Shown: positions 25,411 to 33,965 of the stretch, one piece after another
Layout of the letters: each line of letters begins with the position of its first letter
Numbering within the stretch: the first letter of the stretch is position 1
DNA from: Paraglaciecola polaris LMG 21857
GTDB lineage: Bacteria; Pseudomonadota; Gammaproteobacteria; Enterobacterales; Alteromonadaceae
Length of the DNA stretch: 45,876 bases
Assembly: GCF_000315055.1 (NCBI RefSeq)
Contig: NZ_BAER01000059.1
Coordinates: 1-45,876 of the forward strand
Direction of reading: 5' to 3'
Notes under the pieces: generated by a model
Told to the model about the DNA's origin: nothing
Database searches by the model: none
The model's input: the letters and a program-made list of their open reading frames with translations, nothing else
Position numbers and translations under genes: made by a program

Positions 25411-27204
25411 TTATGAGGAAGCTGCACATCGTGAATTGGTACATTCTAAAACACACTTACGCGCATCTAATTTGTTTATCACCCCATTACGGTCAATATC
25501 GAGTGGTTCATTGGGACCCGCAGGTGTATTTCTATGCGGACGGAATAGGTTAATATCCAGAATGTTCACTTCATTGTTATTGTCCAAATCACAAGAAAGT
25601 GCGTCCTCTAGTGTATTTAGCACTAAGTCACTTAGAATAGGCGACTCGTTCTGGTCATTAGGTCTTAGAACGGTGCGCACATCGATAAACCGACCGCTTA
25701 TCGCTAAGTTATTGGTACCATTTGTTACGGGAGTGAAAGGTAGCAAGGCTAACTCAGGACTTGTGTTGGCTGCTCTAACTGAGACCGTAATACTTGCACC
25801 TGTGGGAACTTGTCCTTCAGGTTCGGTATTCCATGAAACCTTATCCCAGATGGTGTCAGGTGCACCTCCGTCCCCAATTACAGTCCAAATGCCTGTAGGA
25901 TCAGTCACGGTGCGCGCTGCAATTCCAGTCGCATCACTATAGGTATAGGGGTTGCGTCCAACGGGTTTAAGTAATAAAACATTTCCGGTGTCCTTGTCGA
26001 ATTTTGTCACATTATGGCTACTAAGATTGACCGCCCAAACATTGTTTTTACTGTCAGGAATAACGCCGATTGAACTGCTACCAGGGTTGCTCGTTAACCA
26101 TAGCCGATTACCAGCGGCATCGACGCGAGTGACATTGGATGTGCCTCCTACAATAAAACCTTCTCCATCTACTGATAAACCGAAGTTAGAATTCGATAAC
26201 GGAGCAAGTGTAAAGGTGCCTGTGGTCGGGTCATTATCATCCGGCATTTTAGGATCGTATTCGCGGAAATCACGACCAGAATTACCCAGATAAACCTTGC
26301 CATTACCGATAGCAATACCATAGCTGCTGCCGGAAAAGGTTAAAGTATCCAACCAAGTATTATTATTAGTGTCGAGGATCCCTAATCGACTGCTCAAGCT
26401 TGCACTCCATAGAATGCCGTCACCATCAACAAGGCAACCATAAGGCGTTAAGCTACCGGTTGTTGCAATTGGGCCAGATAAAACTGAGCCATCAACTGAA
26501 CTTATTTTGTAATATTCTCGTCGATTAAATAAGCCGACCCAAATATTTCCGTCAGTCCCGATGCAAAGGGAACGCCCTAAACCATTATTTTCACCTACAG
26601 GGACTATCCAAGCAATTCGTTCGTCAGCTATTTCATTGGTTTGTAAAATACCATCAGAATTCAGATCAACAGGTGGGATGAATTCAGTAGGTGACGTCCT
26701 ATCGATCGAACAGTCTCCATTGGTATCTACACTTGTGTCGATGACACCGTTTCCGTTTCGGTCAATCCCCCCTTCAGAGAGAATTTTCATTATACTGGCG
26801 GGTTTACCATCAAAGTGTCTATTTGCCACAAAAACGTTACCCTCAACGTCGACCGCTGTGCGTGATGGGGCGGGGCCTGAATAAGCGCCATGGAACGTAC
26901 TCTCGAACCAAGTTGAGTACCTGGCGTCCTCACAGTCATTGTCTGTATCAATTTTAGATACCGAATCTTCCCCTGCGTTGGCAACCCATAAAATAGGGAA
27001 CGTTTCCCCTATGGCACTTAGCTGTAGCTGATTACTGTTAGGTGATGTGTAGTTAACGCTATTGAGAACCCCTAAATCAAAATCGGCGTCATTAGTATAA
27101 GCAATGGTTGTAGCGAGTGACTCTGCAGATATACCTAAGGTAAATACAAGGGTCGAAAAAACCGTACAACCACAAGTGGTTTTAGACAATACATTAATTT
27201 TCAT
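25411..27204 (-). CDS. Secreted beta-propeller (NHL/Vgb-like) protein with C-terminal dockerin
   Basis: A 597-residue exported protein. After the signal peptide, residues about 40-430 contain repeated W-V-A-N, G-N-V-F-V and G-N-I-W-V blades such as ILWVANAGEDSVSKID and CIGTDGNIWVGLFN, typical of NHL or streptogramin-lyase-like propellers. Acidic Ca-binding-type loops (DRNGNGVID, DLNSDGILQTNEI) interrupt the blades. The last 60 residues form a dockerin: CDLDNNNEVNILDI and DIDRNGVINKLDA are two D-x-D-x-N F-hand loops, followed by a Cys pair before the end. The start at 27204 has AAGGAT upstream. The frame runs back to 27255 without a signal. It lies 10 bases after the preceding small gene. No catalytic site is evident, so binding or scaffolding is more likely than lysis. 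Confidence 0.82.
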   Translation of the reverse strand: MKINVLSKTTCGCTVFSTLVFTLGISAESLATTIAYTNDADFDLGVLNSVNYTSPNSNQLQLSAIGETFPILWVANAGEDSVSKIDTDNDCEDARYSTWFESTFHGAYSGPAPSRTAVDVEGNVFVANRHFDGKPASIMKILSEGGIDRNGNGVIDTSVDTNGDCSIDRTSPTEFIPPVDLNSDGILQTNEIADERIAWIVPVGENNGLGRSLCIGTDGNIWVGLFNRREYYKISSVDGSVLSGPIATTGSLTPYGCLVDGDGILWSASLSSRLGILDTNNNTWLDTLTFSGSSYGIAIGNGKVYLGNSGRDFREYDPKMPDDNDPTTGTFTLAPLSNSNFGLSVDGEGFIVGGTSNVTRVDAAGNRLWLTSNPGSSSIGVIPDSKNNVWAVNLSSHNVTKFDKDTGNVLLLKPVGRNPYTYSDATGIAARTVTDPTGIWTVIGDGGAPDTIWDKVSWNTEPEGQVPTGASITVSVRAANTSPELALLPFTPVTNGTNNLAISGRFIDVRTVLRPNDQNESPILSDLVLNTLEDALSCDLDNNNEVNILDINLFRPHRNTPAGPNEPLDIDRNGVINKLDARKCVLECTNSRCAASS

Positions 27205-27214
27205 CGTTGTATCC

Positions 27215-27562
27215 TTAATCGTTTTCCATAACGAGACTGGTACTGCTTGCCTCAAGATTGTTCATTGATGCAACCACGGTCAATTCTCCCGTGACTTCAA
27301 TTGCTGTGGTGTAATAGAAGGTTCCATCACTGCTACTAACGACATTCGCTTGAAAAACAATTTCTCCCTCTTTGTTTAAGGCTTTAATTAGAATGGGGGA
27401 GCTATTAGGTGCACCTCCACCATTAATCTCAATATCGTTGCCAACAGTCATGACGGAAGGGGTTGATACCCAAGAAGTCGCGTAGGCAGTATTCGATAAG
27501 AGCACTGTAAGACACATTAATAGCGGTTTTGGGGTCCATAGGTGGGATTTGACGCTTTTCAT
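27215..27562 (-). CDS. Small secreted protein, Ig-like fold possible
   Basis: A 115-residue protein. The signal peptide (LLMCLTVLLSNTAYA) leaves a mature part of about 85 residues rich in Ser, Asn, Val and Ile in alternating strands (VGNDIEINGGGAPNSSPILIKAL, EVTGELTVVASM). This resembles a single bacterial Ig-like or carboxypeptidase-regulatory beta-sandwich. There is a good ribosome site (AAGAGG). It is spaced 10 bases before the dockerin protein gene, so the two are very likely co-translated. No catalytic residues are seen. It may be an accessory module or a chaperone of the assembly. Confidence 0.7.
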   Translation of the reverse strand: MKSVKSHLWTPKPLLMCLTVLLSNTAYATSWVSTPSVMTVGNDIEINGGGAPNSSPILIKALNKEGEIVFQANVVSSSDGTFYYTTAIEVTGELTVVASMNNLEASSTSLVMEND

Positions 27563-27723
27563 AAATTACCTCTTCAGATTCGAAAATCCTTCTGTACTAC
27601 TGAAGGTAGGAAATTGATGAAAAGCATATAATGGGCCACAAAAGTTTTTACGTTTGTTTACAAGTGGTTAAATGTCACCCGATTTTGCGTGTTTGTCCTA
27701 TTGTAAAAAACTTCGGCAGTTAA

Positions 27724-28743
27724 CTATCTGTCATTGGTAAGAAAAAAGGGCATTATCTGGAATTTTCCTTCAACTGGATATAATTGACTTTCTATATTTG
27801 AGCTTAAACTTAACTGGTATAATCCAAATTGATTATTTCGGTATGCGCTATAGAGCAGAGCTGTGCTCGTTGGATCCCAAACTGGATCCCTCACTTCAAT
27901 CCCTGATTCAGTCAATGCTATTGGCTTAGGTGCTCGTAAATCACTGACGAACAATTGCAATCTAGTCCCGTCGACTCTATTGCTCAGCCAGGCTATTTTA
28001 TTTCCATCGGGTGAATATTTAGGTGATGTGTCAATAGTGGGCAATTCCGTCCACAGGCGTTGCGCCTTATCAGATAGATTTATCTCCCATAAATCGAACT
28101 GCTTTTGGTGTTTGACTGACACCATCATATTGTTGTTATTTGGGGCCCAATCGTATTCGGCAACAACGTACTTACCTTTATCAAAATAAGTTTGCTTTTG
28201 CTTTTTTGCTAAATCGAATATATGTAGAACGGAAGTGCGTCCAACTTGCTCGCTGAATGCTAGGTGAGAGTCGGCTTGATTTATTTTCAGGTCAAGGATG
28301 GTATTCGGGCTCGTATAAATAGGGACTAAATTAGTGGACTTAATACTGGTTATAAAAATCGTATGTTGTGTGTTTGAATTAACTGAATAAGCTATTTCAT
28401 CTTTGTCTGAAAAGCATGCTAAGGAGCTCGGAAATCCAACTTCAGGTTCGATTTTTTTTATTTTATTACCCTGTTTATCTAGCACTTGGATAAATTTACT
28501 TGTTTGGCTCCTTGTTATAACGGCAAGCCAATTCCCCTCTGGGCCACTACATGGTTCCATATCATCAAAAACATTATGCGTAATCTGAGTGCGTTTTTTG
28601 TGGTTGTTAGTTGTAATGTAAAGCTCAATATCACCATCTTCATTGGATAAATATCCAATTTCAGCCGCGATAATTTTTTGCGTGAAGATACAAATAATGC
28701 TGAAAAATGCAATGCTCGAAATTGTTTTAAAGTAGTGCGACAT
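27724..28743 (-). CDS. TolB-like beta-propeller periplasmic protein
   Basis: A 339-residue exported protein. After the signal peptide (ending KIIAAEIGYLS) it shows TolB/DPP-IV-type WD40-like repeats: DIELYITTNNHKKRTQITHNVFDDMEPCSGPEGNWLAVIT, FDLWEINLSDKAQRLWTELPTIDTSPKYSPDGNKIAWLS (key motif SPDG), RLQLFVSDL and VRDPVWDPTSTALLYSA. Each blade ends in a structure of the kind D-P-x-W-S-P-D-G. I start at 28743, where AAGGAAAA provides the ribosome site. The open frame extends to 28875 without supporting features. It heads the run toward the cohesin/dockerin genes, with a 161-base gap before the next gene. No peptidase domain follows, so a binding role is likely. Confidence 0.8.
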   Translation of the reverse strand: MSHYFKTISSIAFFSIICIFTQKIIAAEIGYLSNEDGDIELYITTNNHKKRTQITHNVFDDMEPCSGPEGNWLAVITRSQTSKFIQVLDKQGNKIKKIEPEVGFPSSLACFSDKDEIAYSVNSNTQHTIFITSIKSTNLVPIYTSPNTILDLKINQADSHLAFSEQVGRTSVLHIFDLAKKQKQTYFDKGKYVVAEYDWAPNNNNMMVSVKHQKQFDLWEINLSDKAQRLWTELPTIDTSPKYSPDGNKIAWLSNRVDGTRLQLFVSDLRAPKPIALTESGIEVRDPVWDPTSTALLYSAYRNNQFGLYQLSLSSNIESQLYPVEGKFQIMPFFLTNDR

Positions 28744-28941
28744 GATATTTTCCTTATTAAATTTATTTCCTTGGATCGAATTAAATATAGTAAGCACTAA
28801 TATTTTGTCTAACAGTGCTGCCTTATCGGATCGTTCAAATGTAATGGCTGTGTAGCTGATATGTCGTATTTTCACTCAACTATCTGATCTGAATCCGCCT
28901 TTTCAACTTATATCTAATCAATAAAGCGTCGGCTGAATTGA

Positions 28942-29901
28942 TTGCAAATAAGGATATTGATTGATATCAATATCCTAAACCACGAATTTAAGAGAAGAGT
29001 AATTATATGGATAGTTAAAAAAATAGTGTTGGTGGGCGGTATTGTTTTGCTTGTTGGTTATATTGGCGGTTCGATTATGGCGTCGCATAAAGCCGAAGAA
29101 GCATTAGAAGCCATGGTGAAAGAGAGCCGTTCCTTTGGCGTAGACGTGACATACGATGACGTGTCCGCTTCGCCTTTTGGTAGCGCGACAATAGATGAAC
29201 TGGTGATTGATGCTGGTTTTGGTAAAGTGCTAATTGATGAGTTGGTTATCGAAGAGTTTGCAGAAAAAGAGGGTGTGTTAAGTAATATTGCCTTATCTGC
29301 TGACGACATCAGCGCCAGTGGGTTTTTGATAAACGATAATCCGAAAGATCTGTACGAAGCATTTATTTATTTGCTGCAACAAAAAGACAATGATATCGAT
29401 TTGAAATTAGCACTGGAAGTGGATGTTGAGGACGACAAGGCCGAATTAGAAGAGTTTAGTATCGAAGGTGATAACATTGGTGAGTTGAATGTATCTATGG
29501 AGATGAGCGGTCTTAAAAAACTCCAAGGCTTGGGCAGTCACAACGCGCTGTTAATGGGCACTGTCATGCTGCAAGAGCTTGTAATACACGACGCCTCTGT
29601 TTATTTACAAGATGATGGCCTGCTAGGCACACTGTTAGACAGTGAAGCAATGCAAAAAGGCGTGTCTGCTGATTCGTTACGTGATAAAGCCATTGAACGA
29701 GGCAAAAAGGCAAAAGCGCGCATGAGTAGTAAAATAGAGCAGCAGCTTGCCGATGCCGGAATAGCCTTGCTTGAAGGTGATGCCATTACTCTCACGTTGG
29801 ATAATGATACACCCGTTAGTGTTGGCCAGTTATTTCTTGGTGGTGAGCAGGGTATGCAGCAGGAAATGCAAAAAATTAAGTTTGATTTAGATATCGACTA
29901 A
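28942..29901 (+). CDS. Membrane-anchored protein of unknown function
   Basis: I do not recognise this family. One N-terminal helix (KKIVLVGGIVLLVGYIGGS) is followed by a mainly beta, acidic region with repeated V-x-I-D-E-L-V-I patterns (ATIDELVIDAG, VLIDELVIEEF, AELEEFSIEGD) and a basic helical segment near 240-265 (RDKAIERGKKAKARM). This recalls AsmA- or DUF945-like periplasmic proteins, at low confidence. The start is unresolved. The frame is open to a TTG at 28942, but this contains an inverted repeat at 28952-28975. The AAGAGAAGAG site (28990-28999) is followed in frame only by ATT/ATA, with GTG first at 29026. The coding region itself, from about 29026, is convincing. It is divergent from the TolB-like gene. 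Confidence 0.7.
   Translation: MQIRILIDINILNHEFKRRVIIWIVKKIVLVGGIVLLVGYIGGSIMASHKAEEALEAMVKESRSFGVDVTYDDVSASPFGSATIDELVIDAGFGKVLIDELVIEEFAEKEGVLSNIALSADDISASGFLINDNPKDLYEAFIYLLQQKDNDIDLKLALEVDVEDDKAELEEFSIEGDNIGELNVSMEMSGLKKLQGLGSHNALLMGTVMLQELVIHDASVYLQDDGLLGTLLDSEAMQKGVSADSLRDKAIERGKKAKARMSSKIEQQLADAGIALLEGDAITLTLDNDTPVSVGQLFLGGEQGMQQEMQKIKFDLDID
28952..28975. promoter_or_regulatory. Perfect 10-bp inverted repeat in a divergent promoter region
   Basis: GGATATTGAT (28952-28961), spacer TGAT, ATCAATATCC (28966-28975). It lies between the minus-strand TolB-like gene (start 28743) and the plus-strand gene, so it could be an operator serving either or both. Confidence 0.5.
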
Positions 29902-29996
29902 CCTAGGCGTTTTAGGTATGAAGTCGCTTTATCTTGTGGATTTAATCGGCGCTACGAATAGAAAATTTCATTGAATAAAAAGTCCTGATAACGATA

Positions 29997-30026
29997 AAAC
30001 ATGCTCACCTAATGGTGAGCATGTTT
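29997..30026 (-). terminator. Terminator overlapping the stop codon of the His-rich gene
   Basis: AAACATGCTCACC (29997-30009) and GGTGAGCATGTTT (30014-30026) form a 13-bp perfect stem with loop TAAT, and T runs on both strands. The minus-strand stop codon (30009-30011) falls at the loop, so the last codons (KHAHH) are part of the stem. Confidence 0.88.
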
Positions 30027-30557
30027 GTTTTCAATTGGCTGGGAAGTAAAATTATGCAGCACTATCTGTTTTTTTGATAAATCAAGAAAAACGGAGCCCA
30101 CAATATTGTGATCCCCTGACATCCAGTTCTCATGTTGATGACTGTTAAGCGATACCGCCACCTGATTGACGCCTGCTTCCAGCCAACTTTGTGGAATATG
30201 TACATCTTTACCATATAACCTTTGTCGCTTTATACCATTCACAAACACATGAGCATGCCCTTGCAATATACCGCCGACCTTATTATCAGGAGTATTCACT
30301 GCTAAGTTTGGGGCGTTCAGCAGGTAATTGTCGATCTCTACGTGAATGTTCACGCCATCGAGTGGGTCTCGATAAGCGCTTAACTCAATTTTAGGTATCG
30401 GTGTACCTTCACCAATATCTAATGCTTTATGTTCATGAATTTCAGTAGATGCCATCACTGTAACATTCACTACTTGGATCACGCCTAAGATAAGTGATAC
30501 CAACAACACGCGAGCCAAAAAACTCGTTTTTGACGTGACGTGGTTACTTTTATTCAT
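30009..30557 (-). CDS. Secreted His-rich protein, partner of the YHYH lipoprotein
   Basis: A 182-residue exported protein; a signal helix spans about residues 14-35. The mature part is histidine-rich (EIHEHKALD, GHAHVFVNGIKRQRLYGKDVHIP, SLNSHQHENWMSGDHN and a KHAHH end). This suggests metal binding, possibly copper, but that is inference. The core pattern, including GVNQVAVSLNSHQHENW, is seen in small proteins often annotated as hypothetical and located beside YHYH-domain proteins. It begins 1 base after the stop of the YHYH gene and has a GGAG ribosome site, so the two are co-translated. Its end is built into its own terminator. Confidence 0.75.
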   Translation of the reverse strand: MNKSNHVTSKTSFLARVLLVSLILGVIQVVNVTVMASTEIHEHKALDIGEGTPIPKIELSAYRDPLDGVNIHVEIDNYLLNAPNLAVNTPDNKVGGILQGHAHVFVNGIKRQRLYGKDVHIPQSWLEAGVNQVAVSLNSHQHENWMSGDHNIVGSVFLDLSKKQIVLHNFTSQPIENKHAHH

Positions 30558-30558
30558 A

Positions 30559-32130
30559 TTAACCCGCTCCTGGAGGTGGTCCCATTACCGAACCGGTACT
30601 GCAAGATGCGACTGCGTTATCTTGCAACTGCCCAGCAAAGCGGCTGCCTATTATATAAGGGAACGCAGGCGCATAAGAGCCGTCTACCTCAGTGATCGTA
30701 ATATGGTAATGATACCCTCGAGTGCTATCTGTATGGCCATTGAATTGATCTAAGTATGCGCCGCCTTGAGCCGTTAACTCGCTAGCCCAATAGTAATCTT
30801 CGTAGTAATAGCCATTTTCTGCTGTCAGTTCATTCTTGGATAGAGTTTCAACGACATCGTCGAAGTCTGGCCCTTGTGTGGCGCTTTCGGTACCCAAAGA
30901 GGCGTCATAGGGATCAACCAAGGTACAACTGCGTGCATCGTCTGAGCAGCCCGTTTCAGAAGTCGACGTGTAATCACGCACAGCCCATGCACTGACGGCG
31001 AGCACACCGTTATCTTGCCATGGACCGTAAATTGGATAACCGTCGGCCGCGTAGCCGTAGATAGGTGAATGCTGGTCGCCTGTGTCACCGACCAAGTCTG
31101 CTAAGCAGCTAGTATAAAAATGGTGGTGATAATCGCCATTAGCTGAGTGACCGCCACAAATGTCAACGTCGTATTGCTCTGCAACTGGCGCCAGGTTTTG
31201 CCATGAGCCATCCGTGTTATAGCTCATTCCGTCTCCCCAGTTATACACAGAGGAGCCATTGACAAATAAACCAACTTTACCCAGCCCGTTATCGCATTCT
31301 TCTGTGGTTACCTCTGGTGTTTTAGGAAAATAAACCTCTCGTTCATCTTCTGTTGGGCAAGCTGGACCAGGTGGCCAGTAGCCGTAGCCTGCATTGGAAT
31401 CGCAATTATCCCCAGTGCTCACGTAACCAACATCTTCACCGAACTCAACAATATCTCCTACGGAAGCTGTTGTTTCACCTGTGACTAAATCTGAGCTGGC
31501 TTTCGGGCGATTATTAATGCTGTCAATGATGTCTTGGGTCATGGTGACATCGTACTTTGGGATCCCTTGGCTTGTGACGACGGTATAATCAACATTATCA
31601 ATGGTTTCCTCAGTAACGGATTGCACGTTCACCAACACGCCAACCCCGCTTGAAGAATCTAGAATACGGGTAGACACTTCATCGGTGGTGTTGATGATCC
31701 ATACGCTATCTGGTGTCGCATCATCGCTGTCAACGGCTATAGTAACTGATACCGTATCGGTTACCGCATCATTGGTGCCATCATCTACTGAGATTTGAAA
31801 TTGCAGCGTTTCTGCTGTTGTCACCGTAGGGGTAGTAAAAGTCGTGCTAGCTGTTGTGTTATCACTTAGTGTTACATCGGTACCAGACAATTGAGCCCAG
31901 CTAATGACGTAGCTTGTATCGTCATCGGTAATGGTGGCAGTTAATGTAACGGTGTCGCCACTTGCAGCGATTTGAGCATTACCCGCTTCAACGACAGGAG
32001 CTGCATTTTGCGTTTCCTCCGTCGCGGCATCATCGTTGCTTGATGAATCAGAACCACAACCGGCCACTAAAGCACAAAACAGGAGTGTACTTGACCATTT
32101 CATTAAACGACAGTGAGCGCTTTTTGTCAT
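30559..32130 (-). CDS. YHYH domain lipoprotein with PKD/REJ-like domain
   Basis: A 523-residue lipoprotein; the lipobox LVAGC places the lipidated Cys at 25, followed by a Ser/Asp/Ala linker. Residues about 45-135 form one PKD/REJ-like beta-sandwich (VTLTATITDDDTSYVISWAQLSGTDVTLSD). The C-terminal 300 residues contain the YHYH domain: DICGGHSANGDYHHHFYTSC, PIYGYAADGYPIYGPW and GYHYHIT, with many conserved Cys and His. YHYH proteins are widespread in marine bacteria and have no settled function. Metal binding or a surface enzyme role is plausible. It is the first gene of a two-gene operon with the His-rich protein. Confidence 0.87.
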   Translation of the reverse strand: MTKSAHCRLMKWSSTLLFCALVAGCGSDSSSNDDAATEETQNAAPVVEAGNAQIAASGDTVTLTATITDDDTSYVISWAQLSGTDVTLSDNTTASTTFTTPTVTTAETLQFQISVDDGTNDAVTDTVSVTIAVDSDDATPDSVWIINTTDEVSTRILDSSSGVGVLVNVQSVTEETIDNVDYTVVTSQGIPKYDVTMTQDIIDSINNRPKASSDLVTGETTASVGDIVEFGEDVGYVSTGDNCDSNAGYGYWPPGPACPTEDEREVYFPKTPEVTTEECDNGLGKVGLFVNGSSVYNWGDGMSYNTDGSWQNLAPVAEQYDVDICGGHSANGDYHHHFYTSCLADLVGDTGDQHSPIYGYAADGYPIYGPWQDNGVLAVSAWAVRDYTSTSETGCSDDARSCTLVDPYDASLGTESATQGPDFDDVVETLSKNELTAENGYYYEDYYWASELTAQGGAYLDQFNGHTDSTRGYHYHITITEVDGSYAPAFPYIIGSRFAGQLQDNAVASCSTGSVMGPPPGAG

Positions 32131-32354
32131 TGAAGAACCTATATTAGCATTTTAATTAGAAAGTGATTCTAACCATCAATTGTGGAATAAGTGTGCAGAT
32201 CTTGCGTATTTTTCAAGGAATTAAAGGGGGGAGTAAATGCGCAAACTCCATTCTGTTCTAGGTATTATTGAGTGACTTATTCGGCAGAGAACAGAATTCG
32301 TCCCTGCTTTCTAGCTTATGGTTGTGCATTGCAACTTAGTGCCTTTATCAGATG

Positions 32355-33854
32355 CTATTCAGCTAAGTCGTAGTGAGTTTTATATAAGCCTGTGTTGTTG
32401 AACATTCTTTCTGGTGGTAGATCATTTGCGACGATAATCGTCTTGCCCTCAGCCTTATTCTTAGTCAAGGTAAACGCATCATATAGAGTCCCATCACCCA
32501 TGAAAGCCTGGTAGCTAAGCTGCTGGTTACTTTTTTTGACGATTTGATAAGTGGGTGTGTTTTCACCTATGCGCTCGAGTGTGACGCCATAATCACGATA
32601 TTCGTCCCAGCGAGTTGGTTTTACGGGGTAAGTTTTAGGCCCTGCAACCGTTGTCACAAATACGCTCTTAACCTGCTTAAGTGATGTGCTACTGGCGGCG
32701 ATAGCAAGGTCTTTTTCAGTGCCTATGCTGCCGCGGGAATAAGCATGATCATGCCCCTGTAAAACCAAGTCAACATTGTGTTTTAACATGATGGGTAAAA
32801 ACGCGGCGCGAACGTCGGGTTCATCTTGGCCCGCTGTGCCCAGCGGCATACCACATGAAGAGAATATTGGGTGATGCAAGGTTACAATACGCCATTTCGC
32901 AGAGCTGTTTTGTAATTTTCGGTCAAGCCACGTTGCCTGAGCCTGTAGCAAGGCTATATTTCCTTGGGCTTCTGAGTCCAGTACAAATACATCTAGATCT
33001 GGGTAGTGGGTTACGTAAGCAGTTTCTTGTAATGCTTTAGGTAAACTGGGGGATAATGGCAGGGTAAATTGGTCTTGCCATAATGTTGAAAGGGCCCAGT
33101 TTTTTTGCTTATTTTCTTGCATCTGCCAATCATATTCATGATTACCCGCAACCAACACCGCGGGCAGGGAACGATGGATAAATTGCCCTGCATTGAGCCA
33201 GTTTGACCACTGTTGATCGCTTGCCCCTTCGTTGACTAAGTCACCAGCGTAAACAGCAAATTTAGCTTTAGGCGCATGTTGCCAAGCATGACGTAGCATC
33301 AAAGGCCAATGTGAATAAATGCCATTTTGGGCATCTCCGAAGTATAAAAACTCGAAGTCCTGCTCCGTGTTAGTTGGGGCGGTTTTTATCTGTTGCCAAG
33401 GTGACCACTTCCCAGATGCGCCTTCGACTCGGTAGTTGTAGTTAGTATCGGCTTGCAGATTATAAAAAGTAAGTGAGTGATAACTCACGATAGGTAGTCC
33501 TGTATTAGAAGGATAGGAGAATTGACCTTGGCTATTGATACCTTTATCTGGCGACGTACGGTAGGTTTTTGCTGAGAATTCTTTGGCGTTCACATCGTAG
33601 CGTGCATTAGGGCTCGCTTTAACAATTTGGCCGTGCGTATTTTTCACGGTTTTGTCAGTACGCCATGTCACTGAGAAGCTAGACGCAGGAGTGGGAGTGG
33701 GCGTAACAATAATGCGATCTGGCCAAGAAGATGCGCGAATATGCGGGGTGATCGCCTTCACAGGGCTTTGTGCGGCGCGAACGACTTTTGTTATGAACAA
33801 TGTCGGGATGAGTAAAAAAGTACTGGCTATTAAGGTGATAAGAAAATTTTTCAT
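32355..33854 (-). CDS. Purple acid phosphatase-like metallophosphoesterase
   Basis: A 499-residue exported phosphatase. The signal peptide ends near VVRAA. Residues about 40-160 form the fibronectin-like purple acid phosphatase N-terminal domain (SSFSVTWRTDKTVKN, TNYNYRVEGASGKWS). The calcineurin-type core holds D174 (YFGDAQNG), D205 (YAGDLVNEG), N238/H239 (AGNHEY), H327/H328 (LHHP) and H368/H370 (GHDHAYSRG), a complete dimetal site. It probably hydrolyses phosphomonoesters outside the cytoplasm. It lies downstream of the STN-type receptor on the same strand, but a terminator at 33888-33916 separates them. Confidence 0.9.
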   Translation of the reverse strand: MKNFLITLIASTFLLIPTLFITKVVRAAQSPVKAITPHIRASSWPDRIIVTPTPTPASSFSVTWRTDKTVKNTHGQIVKASPNARYDVNAKEFSAKTYRTSPDKGINSQGQFSYPSNTGLPIVSYHSLTFYNLQADTNYNYRVEGASGKWSPWQQIKTAPTNTEQDFEFLYFGDAQNGIYSHWPLMLRHAWQHAPKAKFAVYAGDLVNEGASDQQWSNWLNAGQFIHRSLPAVLVAGNHEYDWQMQENKQKNWALSTLWQDQFTLPLSPSLPKALQETAYVTHYPDLDVFVLDSEAQGNIALLQAQATWLDRKLQNSSAKWRIVTLHHPIFSSCGMPLGTAGQDEPDVRAAFLPIMLKHNVDLVLQGHDHAYSRGSIGTEKDLAIAASSTSLKQVKSVFVTTVAGPKTYPVKPTRWDEYRDYGVTLERIGENTPTYQIVKKSNQQLSYQAFMGDGTLYDAFTLTKNKAEGKTIIVANDLPPERMFNNTGLYKTHYDLAE

Positions 33855-33887
33855 AAGAGAGGCCTATGGCTAAACTAACAAAATGTT

Positions 33888-33916
33888 AAAACGTCACCGC
33901 TGAGCAGTGACGTTTT
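33888..33916 (-). terminator. Terminator after the STN-type TonB receptor gene
   Basis: AAAACGTCAC (33888-33897) and GTGACGTTTT (33907-33916) form a 10-bp stem with 9-base loop and T/A flanks on both strands. It ends the receptor transcript before the phosphatase gene. Confidence 0.85.
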
Positions 33917-33965
33917 GATTATAAAAATCAGGCGTAAATACACCACACCTGATTTGCTCATCTTC

